A DNA stretch of 64,000 nucleotides from Crocosphaera sp. (GCA_030065205.1 JASJDN010000007.1:1-64000), one strand, 5' to 3'. Shown: positions 43,003 through 52,463, counted from the stretch's first letter. A program made the numbers and translations. The notes: generated from the letters alone by a model not told the origin.

Positions 43003-45804
43003 TTAAACTTCAAAGGAGCCAAGATCAACAGAAAGTCCTTTGATGCGGGAAAAACCTAATCCTCGTTGGTCAAAGGGAATCGCCTCATCGGAATCCCCAT
43101 CACCATCAAGATCAAGGAGATCAGAAGGAATAGAACTATTATCCCCTGCATCTATAGCGAGGCTTCCGAGCAATAAACGATGAGTTTTGGTCGAGCCACC
43201 ATTATCCTCTAAGGAACCAAGGAGAGGGTCAACATCTAAAAGATCCCGTTCTCCAAAGCCCTCACCGCCGAAAGAAACACCAATTAAATTATGGTTGTTG
43301 CTAAAGAAAAAGCCAGAAACATCAGCATGAATCAACCCAGGGCCATTGTTGTCAGGGGTGTCAAAATTATTAGCAATAATGGTATTAAGTAGAACAGATA
43401 CTCCTCCATAGACATTTTGATCTTGAGTGTAGAAACCGCCACCATTGCCGATTCCATCATTATCACTATCAGCTACATTTTCAGCGACGGTACTGTTAGC
43501 TAGATAAGCAATGGCCCCACCAAAATAACCATCGGCGTTAAAAAATCCTCCACCATGACGTTGAGCTTGATTTCGGCTCAGGGTACTATTATGAAAATGA
43601 ACCCGACCGGGACTGGCCCCACTGCCATCTCCCCGATTAAAGATGCCACCACCATCGAGAGAAGCCCGATTATCATTGACGGTACTATGATAAAAAAGAC
43701 CTTGGCTATCGCCCCCTGAATTATAAAAACCCCCACCCAAGTGAGCCACATTGTAACTAAGGGTAGTTGAAGAAAACAGAGCCGTACCCAGAACATTAAT
43801 GACACCACCGCCTTGACCATTCTCAGCACGGTTATGGGTAATGGTGCTATTAGTAACATAAAGATCGCCAGTATTATAAGCCCCACCCCCATCTTGCGCC
43901 GTGATGTTATTAGCGATAGTAGTATGGCTAATTTCAGCTCGGTTTTTATTAAATAAAGCCCCACCGTCACCTGTGGAATAATTATTGAGCAGATAACTAT
44001 CGTCAAGGAAAAGTTCTCCTTGAGAATCGTTAACAATAGCAGCTCCTCGACCGAAGATTTCTTGGCCTTCGCTGCGATTGCTCTCAAAAGTTGTCCCCGT
44101 GATAACAGCCATGTTTTCATTGTGAAGACCAGCGCCATCATTGTAGTTACGGTTCTCACTCACGTGACTATCTCTAAGGACCAAAAGACCTTTATTGGAA
44201 AGGCCAGCCCCGATGTAATCGCTAAAATTACGGCGAATAATGGTTTGACTTAGGGTAATTTCCCCAAGACGATCGATATAAACCCCCGCTCCTTCTCCGT
44301 AGCGAGCCGTGGTGCGATTATCCCCAATCAAACTAGCCGTTATCTTAGCAGTGCCATCGATATAAATTCCCGCCCCAAAGATATTAGTTTCGTTTCTTTC
44401 AACAGAGGCGTGGTCGAGGGTGAGGGAGCTATTATATCCAATAAAAAAGCCACCTCCCTTGTCCCCGGACCTATTATCACTAACAATGGTGTTAGTTACC
44501 CGGGTCTCACCCTCATAATATTCTTGAAAAAAGCCACCACCATTATTGGCGGCTGTGTTAAAGATAATTTCGCTATCTTCAACGGTAATGATTCCACCAT
44601 CGTTAGCCAAACCACCACCATTACGGGCTGTGTTATGACGAATCATGCTATGACTTAGATTGAGAAGACCTCGCTCATCTCCAGGTAATGTGCGGGCATT
44701 ATAAATTGCCCCACCCTCACGTGCGCTATTACCGTCAAAGGTAGAGTGAGTAATATTAGCTGTTCCATAATTAGTTAGCCCACCACCCAGACTAAAGGTT
44801 TGCCCAGTGCGGTTACTTCTAATCACTGAATGGCTGATGTTGAGTGTGGCTTGAAGCTCATTGTAAAGGGTACCACCGTTATTAAATGTTTCGTGACCAG
44901 AATGATCTTCGATGAGGGTATCTGCGATGGTTGCTGTGGCTAATTTAGCGTTAAACAGAGCAGAGCCAATATTATTGGCATAATTTCTCCGTAGAATACT
45001 ACTGGTAATCTCTAAAGTCCCGTGATTAGCAACGGCTCCCCCAGCATCTTGATTCAGGCTGTAGTTGTAACCAATTCTATTTTCCTCAAGAATACTGTTA
45101 GTAATATCAGCCATTCCCTCGGCTTCAACTAGAATTCCAGCTCCTTGAGACTCCCAATCACTACCCGCAACTTCACCTCCCGTGACAATAACATTATTGA
45201 GGCTTAGTTTCCCCCCATTGTGAACATGGAAAACTCGATCAATTTTATGAGCATTAATGGTAGCTTTGTCAGAGCCAATGGTACTAATTGTAATGTCATT
45301 TAGGATGTCTAAATCTCCTGTGAGAGCTTTATCTTCCCTGGTTCCTGTCAGACTTAAATCATAAAGATTATCCCCAGTCAACTGAATAATGTAGCGAGAG
45401 TTGAGATTACTATTCGCTATCATAATCGCATCTCTGAGAGTCAATCCCGCTCCTTGAGCAGAGCCATCATTTTCGTCTATGGTACTATTAACCGTTAAGG
45501 TAATTGTCTCTGAATTTGATGTTAAAGATTGAGACGAATTGAGTCCTGTTAAAAAATCGGTTTCTGGTGAGTTTAAGTGAGTTTCCTCAGCCACTTGTTG
45601 GACAGGAAAGTGATCACTTCTTTCGGGATAATCTATCCTTGTCTTGGCTATAAGACTTAGCTCAACTTCTGACAAGGCGAACCCATAATCCATATTAAGT
45701 GAGGGATTGATCCCCAAACCTGGGTTGTGGTTTAAGATATTATTTCCTTCATTTACTAAAGAAAAGGGAGTTAAGACTGAATCCATCGCTTCTGAATCAT
45801 ACAT
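43003..45804 (-). CDS. Large right-handed beta-helix (CSLREA/choice-of-anchor Q type) surface protein
   Basis: 933 residues of short beta-helix repeats rich in Gly, Asn, Thr and Ser, such as NNGGGFFQEY, GGAIYNARTL and DGGGAYNTGDLYVTNST, occurring every 20-25 residues between about 185 and 840. The repeats are preceded by TLTVNSTIDENDGSAQG and LTLRDAIMIANSN, typical of CSLREA-like modules, and followed by a FDQRGLGFSRIKG ... VDLGSFEV end found in choice-of-anchor Q proteins. It is probably a cell-surface or secreted adhesin. I see no N-terminal signal peptide, so export may use a type I route; no RTX repeats are present. Confidence 0.82.
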   Translation of the reverse strand: MYDSEAMDSVLTPFSLVNEGNNILNHNPGLGINPSLNMDYGFALSEVELSLIAKTRIDYPERSDHFPVQQVAEETHLNSPETDFLTGLNSSQSLTSNSETITLTVNSTIDENDGSAQGAGLTLRDAIMIANSNLNSRYIIQLTGDNLYDLSLTGTREDKALTGDLDILNDITISTIGSDKATINAHKIDRVFHVHNGGKLSLNNVIVTGGEVAGSDWESQGAGILVEAEGMADITNSILEENRIGYNYSLNQDAGGAVANHGTLEITSSILRRNYANNIGSALFNAKLATATIADTLIEDHSGHETFNNGGTLYNELQATLNISHSVIRSNRTGQTFSLGGGLTNYGTANITHSTFDGNSAREGGAIYNARTLPGDERGLLNLSHSMIRHNTARNGGGLANDGGIITVEDSEIIFNTAANNGGGFFQEYYEGETRVTNTIVSDNRSGDKGGGFFIGYNSSLTLDHASVERNETNIFGAGIYIDGTAKITASLIGDNRTTARYGEGAGVYIDRLGEITLSQTIIRRNFSDYIGAGLSNKGLLVLRDSHVSENRNYNDGAGLHNENMAVITGTTFESNRSEGQEIFGRGAAIVNDSQGELFLDDSYLLNNYSTGDGGALFNKNRAEISHTTIANNITAQDGGGAYNTGDLYVTNSTITHNRAENGQGGGVINVLGTALFSSTTLSYNVAHLGGGFYNSGGDSQGLFYHSTVNDNRASLDGGGIFNRGDGSGASPGRVHFHNSTLSRNQAQRHGGGFFNADGYFGGAIAYLANSTVAENVADSDNDGIGNGGGFYTQDQNVYGGVSVLLNTIIANNFDTPDNNGPGLIHADVSGFFFSNNHNLIGVSFGGEGFGERDLLDVDPLLGSLEDNGGSTKTHRLLLGSLAIDAGDNSSIPSDLLDLDGDGDSDEAIPFDQRGLGFSRIKGLSVDLGSFEV

Positions 45805-46050
45805 AATTATCTTCTCTCAATTCATTAAAAACAAATCAATCTCCATTTCCCCAAGATTCAGAAAAATCAATAATTCTTCAACTTATTAATATTATTTATG
45901 ATTAAACATGGAACAAAAAAATAGAGATATTTGTCTATCCTTAGTTAAAAGATAGTCGAGCAATATTCTTTTGTCCATAGAAGTTAAGGATCTTAAGCAA
46001 GAAGATAAGCGGAGTGCTTAACTGTTGACCATTAATCCAATCAACTAAAA

Positions 46051-47019
46051 TTATTTAGAGCAGACCCTATTCAACCATTCAATTACTATGTGTCCCAAAT
46101 TCATGTTATCTAGGAGATCAATTTCTCGAATACCGGTGGGACTGGTAACATTAACTTCGGTTAAATAACCACCGATAACATCAATCCCTACAAAATACAA
46201 CCCATTTTGACGTAATCTTGGTCCGACAACCTCACAAATATTGTGTTCTCTAGGGGTCAATTCTGTTTTTTCAACCCGTCCCCCCACAGCCATGTTACCG
46301 CGAAATTCTTGACCGGTTGGGACTCGATTTACGGCACCGATGGGTTTACCATCTAAAAGAATAATGCGTTTATCTCCGTTTTTAGCCTCTGGTAAAAACC
46401 GTTGAACCATCACTGGTTCTTGACCTTGATGGGTACTAACTTCAATAATAGAATTAAAGTTGCGATCGCTGGGTTCTAAAAATAAGATCCCTTCCCCTGC
46501 TTTCCCTCCCAAGGGTTTAAGAACAGCTTGTTTTTTCTCCTCAACAAACTTACGAATAACAGTCTTATCCAGACTAACAATGGTTTCAGGCATCACCGAG
46601 TAGAATTGTAACGTATACATCTTCTCGTTAGCTTCTCGCAGTCCTTGAGGAGAATTAATGACCAGGGTTTTCTTAGGATCAACTAACTCTAGAATATAAG
46701 TGGCATAGAGATAGCGAATGGTCACTGGCGGATCTTTTCGCATCAACACCGCATCCATGTCTTCCAGACACCTTAATCCCTGAGAACATATCTCGTACCA
46801 TTGAGCAACACTCGTCCATTTTCCGTCTTTTAAGGTAACAGGAACTAACTGGACTTGAGACAACATCGCCCATGCTTTCCCGTCAATAACACTGAGTTGA
46901 TGAACTTCTGTCACCCAAACCTCGTGGCCTAATGCTTGTGCTGCTTCCATCATGGCCACAGTGCTATCATGGCCGGGGTTCAGTTTAGCAATAGGATCGA
47001 TAATAAAAGCAAGTTTCAT
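46051..47019 (-). CDS. gshB: Glutathione synthetase
   Basis: 322 residues of the ATP-grasp GshB family. It joins gamma-glutamylcysteine and glycine using ATP in the cytoplasm. It starts MKLAFIIDPIAKLNPGHDST, the family's beginning, with AVLKPLGGKAGEGI (ATP loop), GDKRIILLDGKPIGAVNRVP and EVNVTSPTGIREID (metal and substrate site) in order. Its ATG overlaps the stop of the glutaredoxin gene by one base, so both are co-translated and serve the same glutathione system. Confidence 0.95.
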   Translation of the reverse strand: MKLAFIIDPIAKLNPGHDSTVAMMEAAQALGHEVWVTEVHQLSVIDGKAWAMLSQVQLVPVTLKDGKWTSVAQWYEICSQGLRCLEDMDAVLMRKDPPVTIRYLYATYILELVDPKKTLVINSPQGLREANEKMYTLQFYSVMPETIVSLDKTVIRKFVEEKKQAVLKPLGGKAGEGILFLEPSDRNFNSIIEVSTHQGQEPVMVQRFLPEAKNGDKRIILLDGKPIGAVNRVPTGQEFRGNMAVGGRVEKTELTPREHNICEVVGPRLRQNGLYFVGIDVIGGYLTEVNVTSPTGIREIDLLDNMNLGHIVIEWLNRVCSK

Positions 47020-47288
47020 TACGCTACTGACTGCTCCAATAAGCTATCTAGTTCTCCCGTTGAGTCTAAATCATATAATTCGTTACACCCCCCCACATGG
47101 TGATCATTGATAAAAATTTGGGGTAAACTGCGTTTTCCGTTAGCTCGTTGGGTCATTTCGTCCCTTGCGTTTTCATCTCCGTCGATACAATATTCAGTAA
47201 AGTCTACCCCTTTTTTCACTAACAAAGCTTTCGCGCGAATACAAAAGGGACAGGTACTCCAAGTGTAGATTTCAACGTTAGTTGCCAT
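47019..47288 (-). CDS. grxC: Glutaredoxin 3 (dithiol, GrxC type)
   Basis: 89 residues with the dithiol motif CPFC at residues 13-16, the cis-Pro segment SLPQIFIND and the GGCNEL glutathione-binding turn. It reduces protein and glutathione mixed disulphides. Coupled to gshB by a one-base overlap. Normal length for the family. Confidence 0.95.
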   Translation of the reverse strand: MATNVEIYTWSTCPFCIRAKALLVKKGVDFTEYCIDGDENARDEMTQRANGKRSLPQIFINDHHVGGCNELYDLDSTGELDSLLEQSVA

Positions 47289-47426
47289 AGGTATCAGGTA
47301 TCTCGAATATTAACTATTGTTTCAATTGTACTCTTTTCTGACTGTCTGCTGTGAGACTCAAAGTCAGAGAAATTCGTCATAATAGGAAACTAAAGTCTGT
47401 TGTTGATATAAGTCCCCATAAAAGCC

Positions 47427-48212
47427 ATGATAAAAATTACCTCTATTAGTTTAACTGCTTTATTAACGGCCTGTGGTTGTATTTTACCCGCCAGAGCCGA
47501 AAATTTAGCCCATTTAACTCAATTATTATCTACTAAACAATGTCAACTCTGTGATTTAACCGGTTCAGGGTTGGTAATGGCTGATCTTTCCGGAGCGTCT
47601 TTAATTGGGGCAAATTTAGCCGGTGCTAACCTCTCTCAAGCCAATTTAGCCGGGGCCGATCTCAGAGGGGCAAATTTAAACGGTGCATCCTTATACGGTG
47701 CCAATTTAACGGGGGCAAATTTAAGCAGTGCGATGTTGCAGGGAACAGATTTAAGAGACTCCTATCTCACTAATGCAATCCTTACCGGTACCAGTTTAGA
47801 GCAAGCTTATGTGCAAGGGGCCAAAGGAATTTCTCAAAATGCAGGAACCCCAGAGCTATTTTATGGATGGGGTTTAAACGAAACCCAACAAGGAAATTAT
47901 CAAGAAGCGATCGCTCATCATAATAAAGCCTTAATTTTAGACTCGGAATTTGCTCCTGCTTATTTAGCCAGGGGTTACGCTTTATTGCGGTTAGGGAACG
48001 AAAATGCAGCCATTCTCAATGCAAAAATGGCTTCTCAACTGTACGAAAAACAAGAAAATACGGAAGGCAAAGAATTAGCTGATAGTTTTGTTAACAGAAT
48101 TGAAGCGGTACAAGAAGCGAGAAGAAAAGGAGGCGGAAGTCCTGGATTAGATAACATTGTTCGCGGGGTAGCTTCTTTGGCGTTACAATTCTTGCTTAAA
48201 GGAGGAATTTAA
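47427..48212 (+). CDS. Exported pentapeptide-repeat/TPR protein
   Basis: 261 residues. An N-terminal signal peptide (hydrophobic ISLTALLTACGCILPARA, cut near residue 24, with a possible lipobox-like Cys) is followed by about fifteen A(D/N)LxG pentapeptide repeats (about 45-125) and one or two TPR motifs (GNYQEAIAHHNKALILDSEFAPAYL pattern near 155). A CQLCDL pair precedes the repeats. It probably acts as a periplasmic or thylakoid-lumen scaffold. Its stop overlaps the convergent glbN gene by four bases. Confidence 0.82.
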   Translation: MIKITSISLTALLTACGCILPARAENLAHLTQLLSTKQCQLCDLTGSGLVMADLSGASLIGANLAGANLSQANLAGADLRGANLNGASLYGANLTGANLSSAMLQGTDLRDSYLTNAILTGTSLEQAYVQGAKGISQNAGTPELFYGWGLNETQQGNYQEAIAHHNKALILDSEFAPAYLARGYALLRLGNENAAILNAKMASQLYEKQENTEGKELADSFVNRIEAVQEARRKGGGSPGLDNIVRGVASLALQFLLKGGI

Positions 48213-48580
48213 CGGTTTAAAACATCGTTACGATGGGCAGAAGAACCAACAATTTGCACAACTTCATCGATTAAGTCTTGAGCAATGTTGAGTTCTTTTA
48301 GGGTAGCCACTAAATTTTCAGCAACTGCATCAAAATGGCTATCCGTTAAGCCCATTTCTGTTACTAATTTTTCGTGAGCTTTCCTCATCGGTCGCCCATT
48401 CCACTGTTGCGCCCCTCCAAAAGCGTAAGTCATAAAATCTTTCTGATGTTGTCTTTGTTTTTTCATATCAATGTCAGTAAAAAAGTGATTGATACGCTCA
48501 TCGGCTAACACTTTCTCATAGAACTTATCCACCGCAACGTTAACCGCAGCTTCTCCGCCTAATCTTTCGTACAGACTCAT
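48209..48580 (-). CDS. glbN: Group I truncated haemoglobin (cyanoglobin GlbN)
   Basis: 123 residues, closely similar to Synechocystis GlbN as I remember it. Haem ligands His45 (RQHQKDF) and His69 (KAHEKL) and the His that makes a covalent haem link in Synechocystis (SAHRND, about 116) are all present. It handles nitric oxide and reactive nitrogen or oxygen during nitrate metabolism. I chose ATG 48580 (MSLYERLGG), with AGGA upstream. Confidence 0.93.
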   Translation of the reverse strand: MSLYERLGGEAAVNVAVDKFYEKVLADERINHFFTDIDMKKQRQHQKDFMTYAFGGAQQWNGRPMRKAHEKLVTEMGLTDSHFDAVAENLVATLKELNIAQDLIDEVVQIVGSSAHRNDVLNR

Positions 48581-48701
48581 CATAAATATCCTCATCAAAT
48601 TAATAGCTAAAATTCATGATAATCCAAGACTATTAACTAACCTCTGATTTTTTATTGTTATTTTTCGATTGTCATTGCCCGATCATCTACACAGTATTAC
48701 T

Positions 48702-48762
48702 GTGGGCAAATCAGAGATTGATCTGAACTACCTGTCAAGTCAAAAACTTTGCCCACCCTACC
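48702..48762. repeat. Dispersed GTGGGCAAA palindromic element, copy 4
   Basis: GTGGGCAAA (48702-48710) and CTTTGCCCACCCTACC (about 48747-48762) form inverted ends around 37 bases. Same family as copies at 26746, 26902 and 37434. Confidence 0.8.
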
Positions 48763-48787
48763 AAGCTGACGACTGACCACTGATAAC

Positions 48788-48843
48788 CAAAAATGTCCCA
48801 AAACCGTATATGCTAGAAAAAAAGTAACGTTACGAAATGTTAC
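48788..48843 (+). repeat. 56-bp direct repeat, left copy
   Basis: Fifty-three of 56 positions match 52464-52519, the region just upstream of the PTPS gene. It includes a TATGCT possible -10 box and ends in GTAACGTT-ACGA-AATGTTAC, an imperfect palindrome. It flanks the NACHT gene on the left. Confidence 0.95.
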
Positions 48844-48849
48844 CACGAC

Positions 48850-48908
48850 CTTTCGGGCAAAGTAAAAAGGCAAAAAGCAAAAAGCAAAAGTAAAATTTAG
48901 CCCGAAAG
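48850..48908 (+). promoter_or_regulatory. Stem-loop with A-rich tandem loop upstream of NACHT gene
   Basis: CTTTCGGGC (48850-48858) and GCCCGAAAG (48900-48908) are a perfect nine-base inverted repeat around a 41-base loop made of AAAAGGC/AAAAAGC repeats. It ends 69 bases before the ATG and could be a regulatory structure or the end of a small mobile palindrome. Confidence 0.45.
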
Positions 48909-48977
48909 TTAGGTTTAAAGCCTCTTCATTTATGAAAAAAAAGGTATTTACTAAATAATTAATTGGGAAATGTATCG

Positions 48978-51900
48978 ATGAGTACAGGGCAAAATAAATT
49001 CAATCAATTGAAAACTGTCTCTGATTTTCTGACGGAAGCATTAAGTTTTAAAGAAAATGATTTAGTGAAAAATATTGCTCAAGTGATGGGTAAAGTAACC
49101 CCTTGGGCTAAAGATATCGCTAATAATGCCCCTTGGGTCAAAGATGTTGCAGAAGCTGCGGGTGCGGGCATTCCTTTAGTGGCTTTTTTCATTAAATATG
49201 CTCAGTTATTACTGCAAGAAAGAGATCCCAATAAACAGGGGTATAATGCTTGTACTTTGGCTTATAATCGCGCGGTAGAAGAGGTTTTTCTCGCCCGAAG
49301 TATGGAACTTCAAAATATTAAACTTTATGGGAATAACAAAATACTAAGTCAGAGAAAACCTGATGAAATTGATATGACAGGGTTTAACTTAAATAATGCT
49401 TTATCTCATGAATTTATTCTCTATGCTGATCAAGTTTTTCGTCAATTTGCTAAGGTTATCGGACTAGATGACAATTTAACCAATCAATTATCCCATCGTA
49501 TTAAACAATCTTTTTTAAGAAATTTACGGTTACTATTAGTTCATCCCAATACAGAAAAAGAATTTGCTGCTTTTAAAGAGTTAATAGAACTAGATAATAG
49601 CCAAGCAGAACTTCAGAAAATTTTAGATTTACATTTATATTATCAATCTTGGCTTTTTAACGAGAAAAAAGTTTTTCAACAAGAATCTTTTGCCTTAAAT
49701 CATATTTATCTTGAGACAGAATGTGGTGTATTAAACTATTCAGAAGTTAAACCGTCAAAAGATGAGCCATCTGGGGACTTTTTCGAGAGAGAGAATAGGA
49801 AACAAGGGAAAAATCCCTTTTCAGAAAAAGACAGCGATCGCAGAGATTTATTAACAACAGTCATTAATTATATTGGCGATCCTAACTTTAATGAACCTAT
49901 TGTTATTCAAGGGGTTGCCGGCTCAGGAAAATCCACCTTTACCCTGCGCTTAGTGGATGAATTAAAAGAACGGGGTTGTTTTCCCATTCGTATTTTATTA
50001 AAAGATTTAAGTTTGAGAGATCAGTTAGAAGATGCTGTCCCTTTGGCTCTACAATTTGGTGAAAAAGCGTTTAAAGATTACAGTTGGAAACCCACATTTG
50101 ACCCTACTTGGTTCTCTGAATTAGTCAGTCCTAAGAATAGTCAACAGATATTATTTGGTGAGCAACAAACACCCATTTCTCCCTATATTTTTATCTTCGA
50201 TGGATGGGATGAAATTAGTACGGGATCAAATCAGGGATTTAGGGATAGTATTGATCAAGTATTAGGGGAAATTAGAGATATTTTAATTAGAAAACGGGCT
50301 GGTTTTCCTCCCATGCGAGTCATTGTTACTGGTCGTCCTACGGTGGATGTTACTAACACGAAACTACTTAAAAATGATACACCAATTCTTACCATTAGAC
50401 CCTTAAAACCCGAACAATTAAACAATTATATTGATCAATTTCAACAAGCTCGTAAAGCTCAACCTCTATTTTCAATTAATCTACAAGCTCAATCCCAACC
50501 CCAACCCCTAATCAATATAGTTAACCAAAGTATAAAACCTGAGTTTTTCCAGACAATTTCAGAAACTTATGAACAAGCATTTAAAGAATTTTTAGAAGAA
50601 AGTAAACGCAACAATGTTTCAGGATTAAAAGGCAGTTTAGCCGTTTTAGGATTACCTTTATTAGCCTATTTAACCCTAAGTTTGATGTTTAAAATTAAAT
50701 CAGAAGAAGAACTACAAAACTTGATTAATAATCCCACTAATTTATATCGGGCGTTAGTGGATGAAACTTGCGAAGGGTCAGGCAATCCCACCTTTACCTC
50801 AGAGCTTAACAAAGAAGACCGTTATCGCCTTTCTGGGAAGGATTTAAGAGGGTTATTATGGCGCACGGCTGAAGCGATTACCGCATTAGGAAAAGAGTCG
50901 ATTTCCCGTGAAGAATTAAAGTTACGGTGTGGCGAAGAAGACTTAGAAAAAATTGTCGAAGAAGCCACCGCCGATAGGGTTCTCAGTCGTTTAATTATTA
51001 GTTTCTTTTTCAAAGAAAGTGCCGGGGAAGGATGCGAATTTCTCCATAAATCTTTTCGGGAATATCTCTTTGCTGAGGGAGTTGTCGAAGAACTGAAACG
51101 GTACGGTTGTCATCGTGATGTTGTGCAAAAATACCGAGAAAACCCAGAAAACGGTTATCCAGAAAGAAAAATTTATTGGCAAGAATTTGAAGAAGATGAC
51201 CCACGCTATGACTTAACCCGTCGTCTTTCAAAACTGTTTGCCACTCATTGGCTGTCATCAGAAATTAAAGACCATATTTTCAATTTATTGACTTGGGAAA
51301 TAAACCGTTCTGCTCAACAATTATCCCCCTCGCCCCTATCCACTCATCCTATTTCCATTCAACAGTGGGAATATATCAGAGATGGACTGGCCGATGTTTG
51401 GGACTGGTGGGGGGAAGGGGTGTTTTTGCGGCCTCAACCGAAAATTATCAAAGAAATTATCAAAGAAAAAAACGACCCCACAAAAGATACAAATAAGTTT
51501 TATGCTCCTTACATTCAGACATTAACGGAATTTTGCTGTCCTTTAGATTTAGAGGTGTGGAAAACTGCCCTTCCTGAGCCGGTTCGAGGGACAACGGTGG
51601 ATGGAAGACTAGGAGATGCTTTTTTTGATTTGACAGCTATTGTTCACAGTAAGCTTTATGAATACCAACAACAAAAGCTTGATTCTTCACTCAATGTTAA
51701 TGATATTGAGGCAACCCAACGACGACGCTATCAAAGAGTACGGTTAGTCAATAATGAACAGGGTGAAGATTTTCCTTTGATTCAGTTTGCCCCTAGTGGC
51801 GAAAATCCTGACTATTTTCATAATTACTGTAATCGTATTAATGCTGCTGGTTGGCGTGTTCTTGGTTTCTTTCCTAGTGACATTTGGTGGGCTAGTTTCA

Positions 51901-52427
51901 TCCACTTTAAAGGAGCCAACCTCAGAGGAGCCAACCTCAGAGGAGCTAACCTCTATAGAGCCGACTTCAGAGGAGCCGACCTCAGAGGAGGCAATCTCGA
52001 AGCCAACCTCAGAGAAGCCAACCTCAGAGGAGCTAACCTCAGTGGGGCTTACCTCAGAGGAGCCATCCTCAGTGGAGCCGACCTCAGTGGAGCCAACCTC
52101 AGAGGAGCCAACCTTAGTGGAGCCGACCTCAGTGGGGCTTACCTCAGAGGAGCCATCCTCAGTGGAGCCGACCTCAGTGGAGCCAACCTCAAAGAAACCG
52201 ACCTCATAAAAGCCGACCTCAGTAGGGCGTACCTCAGAGGAGCCATCCTCAGTGGAGCCGACCTCAGAGAAGCCAACTTCAGTGGAGCCGACCTCAGAGG
52301 AGCCTACCTTAGAGAAGCCGACTTCAGTGGAGCCGACCTCAGAGGGATTAACAACATACTCCCAGAACAAATTAAACAGGCAAATAACTGGGAATTCGCC
52401 CAATTTGATGAGGGAGTGATGGGGTGA
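48978..52427 (+). CDS. NACHT-family STAND NTPase with C-terminal pentapeptide repeats
   Basis: 1149 residues. N-terminal helical region (1-260) with a hydrophobic amphipathic stretch (about 50-75). NACHT ATPase: Walker A GVAGSGKST with Lys318, Walker B FIFDGWDE with Asp408, followed by VIVTGRPT (sensor). Winged-helix-like part (about 560-720), helical linker, and about 30 pentapeptide units (about 975-1130) forming a quadrilateral beta helix. STAND proteins are switch ATPases; bacterial NACHTs can be antiphage. Here the pentapeptide end would be the sensor. Start: ATG 48978; an in-frame TTG lies five codons upstream. Flanked by 56-bp direct repeats. Confidence 0.88.
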   Translation: MSTGQNKFNQLKTVSDFLTEALSFKENDLVKNIAQVMGKVTPWAKDIANNAPWVKDVAEAAGAGIPLVAFFIKYAQLLLQERDPNKQGYNACTLAYNRAVEEVFLARSMELQNIKLYGNNKILSQRKPDEIDMTGFNLNNALSHEFILYADQVFRQFAKVIGLDDNLTNQLSHRIKQSFLRNLRLLLVHPNTEKEFAAFKELIELDNSQAELQKILDLHLYYQSWLFNEKKVFQQESFALNHIYLETECGVLNYSEVKPSKDEPSGDFFERENRKQGKNPFSEKDSDRRDLLTTVINYIGDPNFNEPIVIQGVAGSGKSTFTLRLVDELKERGCFPIRILLKDLSLRDQLEDAVPLALQFGEKAFKDYSWKPTFDPTWFSELVSPKNSQQILFGEQQTPISPYIFIFDGWDEISTGSNQGFRDSIDQVLGEIRDILIRKRAGFPPMRVIVTGRPTVDVTNTKLLKNDTPILTIRPLKPEQLNNYIDQFQQARKAQPLFSINLQAQSQPQPLINIVNQSIKPEFFQTISETYEQAFKEFLEESKRNNVSGLKGSLAVLGLPLLAYLTLSLMFKIKSEEELQNLINNPTNLYRALVDETCEGSGNPTFTSELNKEDRYRLSGKDLRGLLWRTAEAITALGKESISREELKLRCGEEDLEKIVEEATADRVLSRLIISFFFKESAGEGCEFLHKSFREYLFAEGVVEELKRYGCHRDVVQKYRENPENGYPERKIYWQEFEEDDPRYDLTRRLSKLFATHWLSSEIKDHIFNLLTWEINRSAQQLSPSPLSTHPISIQQWEYIRDGLADVWDWWGEGVFLRPQPKIIKEIIKEKNDPTKDTNKFYAPYIQTLTEFCCPLDLEVWKTALPEPVRGTTVDGRLGDAFFDLTAIVHSKLYEYQQQKLDSSLNVNDIEATQRRRYQRVRLVNNEQGEDFPLIQFAPSGENPDYFHNYCNRINAAGWRVLGFFPSDIWWASFIHFKGANLRGANLRGANLYRADFRGADLRGGNLEANLREANLRGANLSGAYLRGAILSGADLSGANLRGANLSGADLSGAYLRGAILSGADLSGANLKETDLIKADLSRAYLRGAILSGADLREANFSGADLRGAYLREADFSGADLRGINNILPEQIKQANNWEFAQFDEGVMG
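51904..52350 (+). repeat. 15-bp coding repeats with a 90-bp super-repeat
   Basis: The pentapeptide region is built of near-identical 15-mers (GGAGCCAACCTCAGN and relatives). A 90-bp unit beginning AGTGGGGCTT is seen at 52041, at 52131 and, slightly changed (AGTAGGGCGT), at 52221. Such low divergence at DNA level points to recent expansion. Confidence 0.9.
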
Positions 52428-52463
52428 ACAGTGAGAGACCTAATAGACCTGTAACTGGTAACT

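Larger units (their letters stand above)
48599..48977. other. Leader region of the NACHT gene with repeats and stem-loop
   Basis: A 379-bp gap between divergent glbN and the NACHT gene. It holds a dispersed palindromic element (48702-48762), the left 56-bp direct repeat (48788-48843) and a long-arm stem-loop (48850-48908), each listed on its own. No gene. Confidence 0.7.

Noticed and set aside
43578-44159. Alternative 193-codon minus-strand frame inside the beta-helix gene.
   Set aside because: It is out of frame with a longer gene having clear beta-helix repeats and a recognised C-terminal motif.
51744-52403. A 219-codon minus-strand open frame opposite the pentapeptide region.
   Set aside because: It is a repetitive antisense shadow (Gly-Ser-Thr-Glu-Val units) of the 15-bp coding repeats; no ribosome site, and the plus-strand frame is clearly the real gene.
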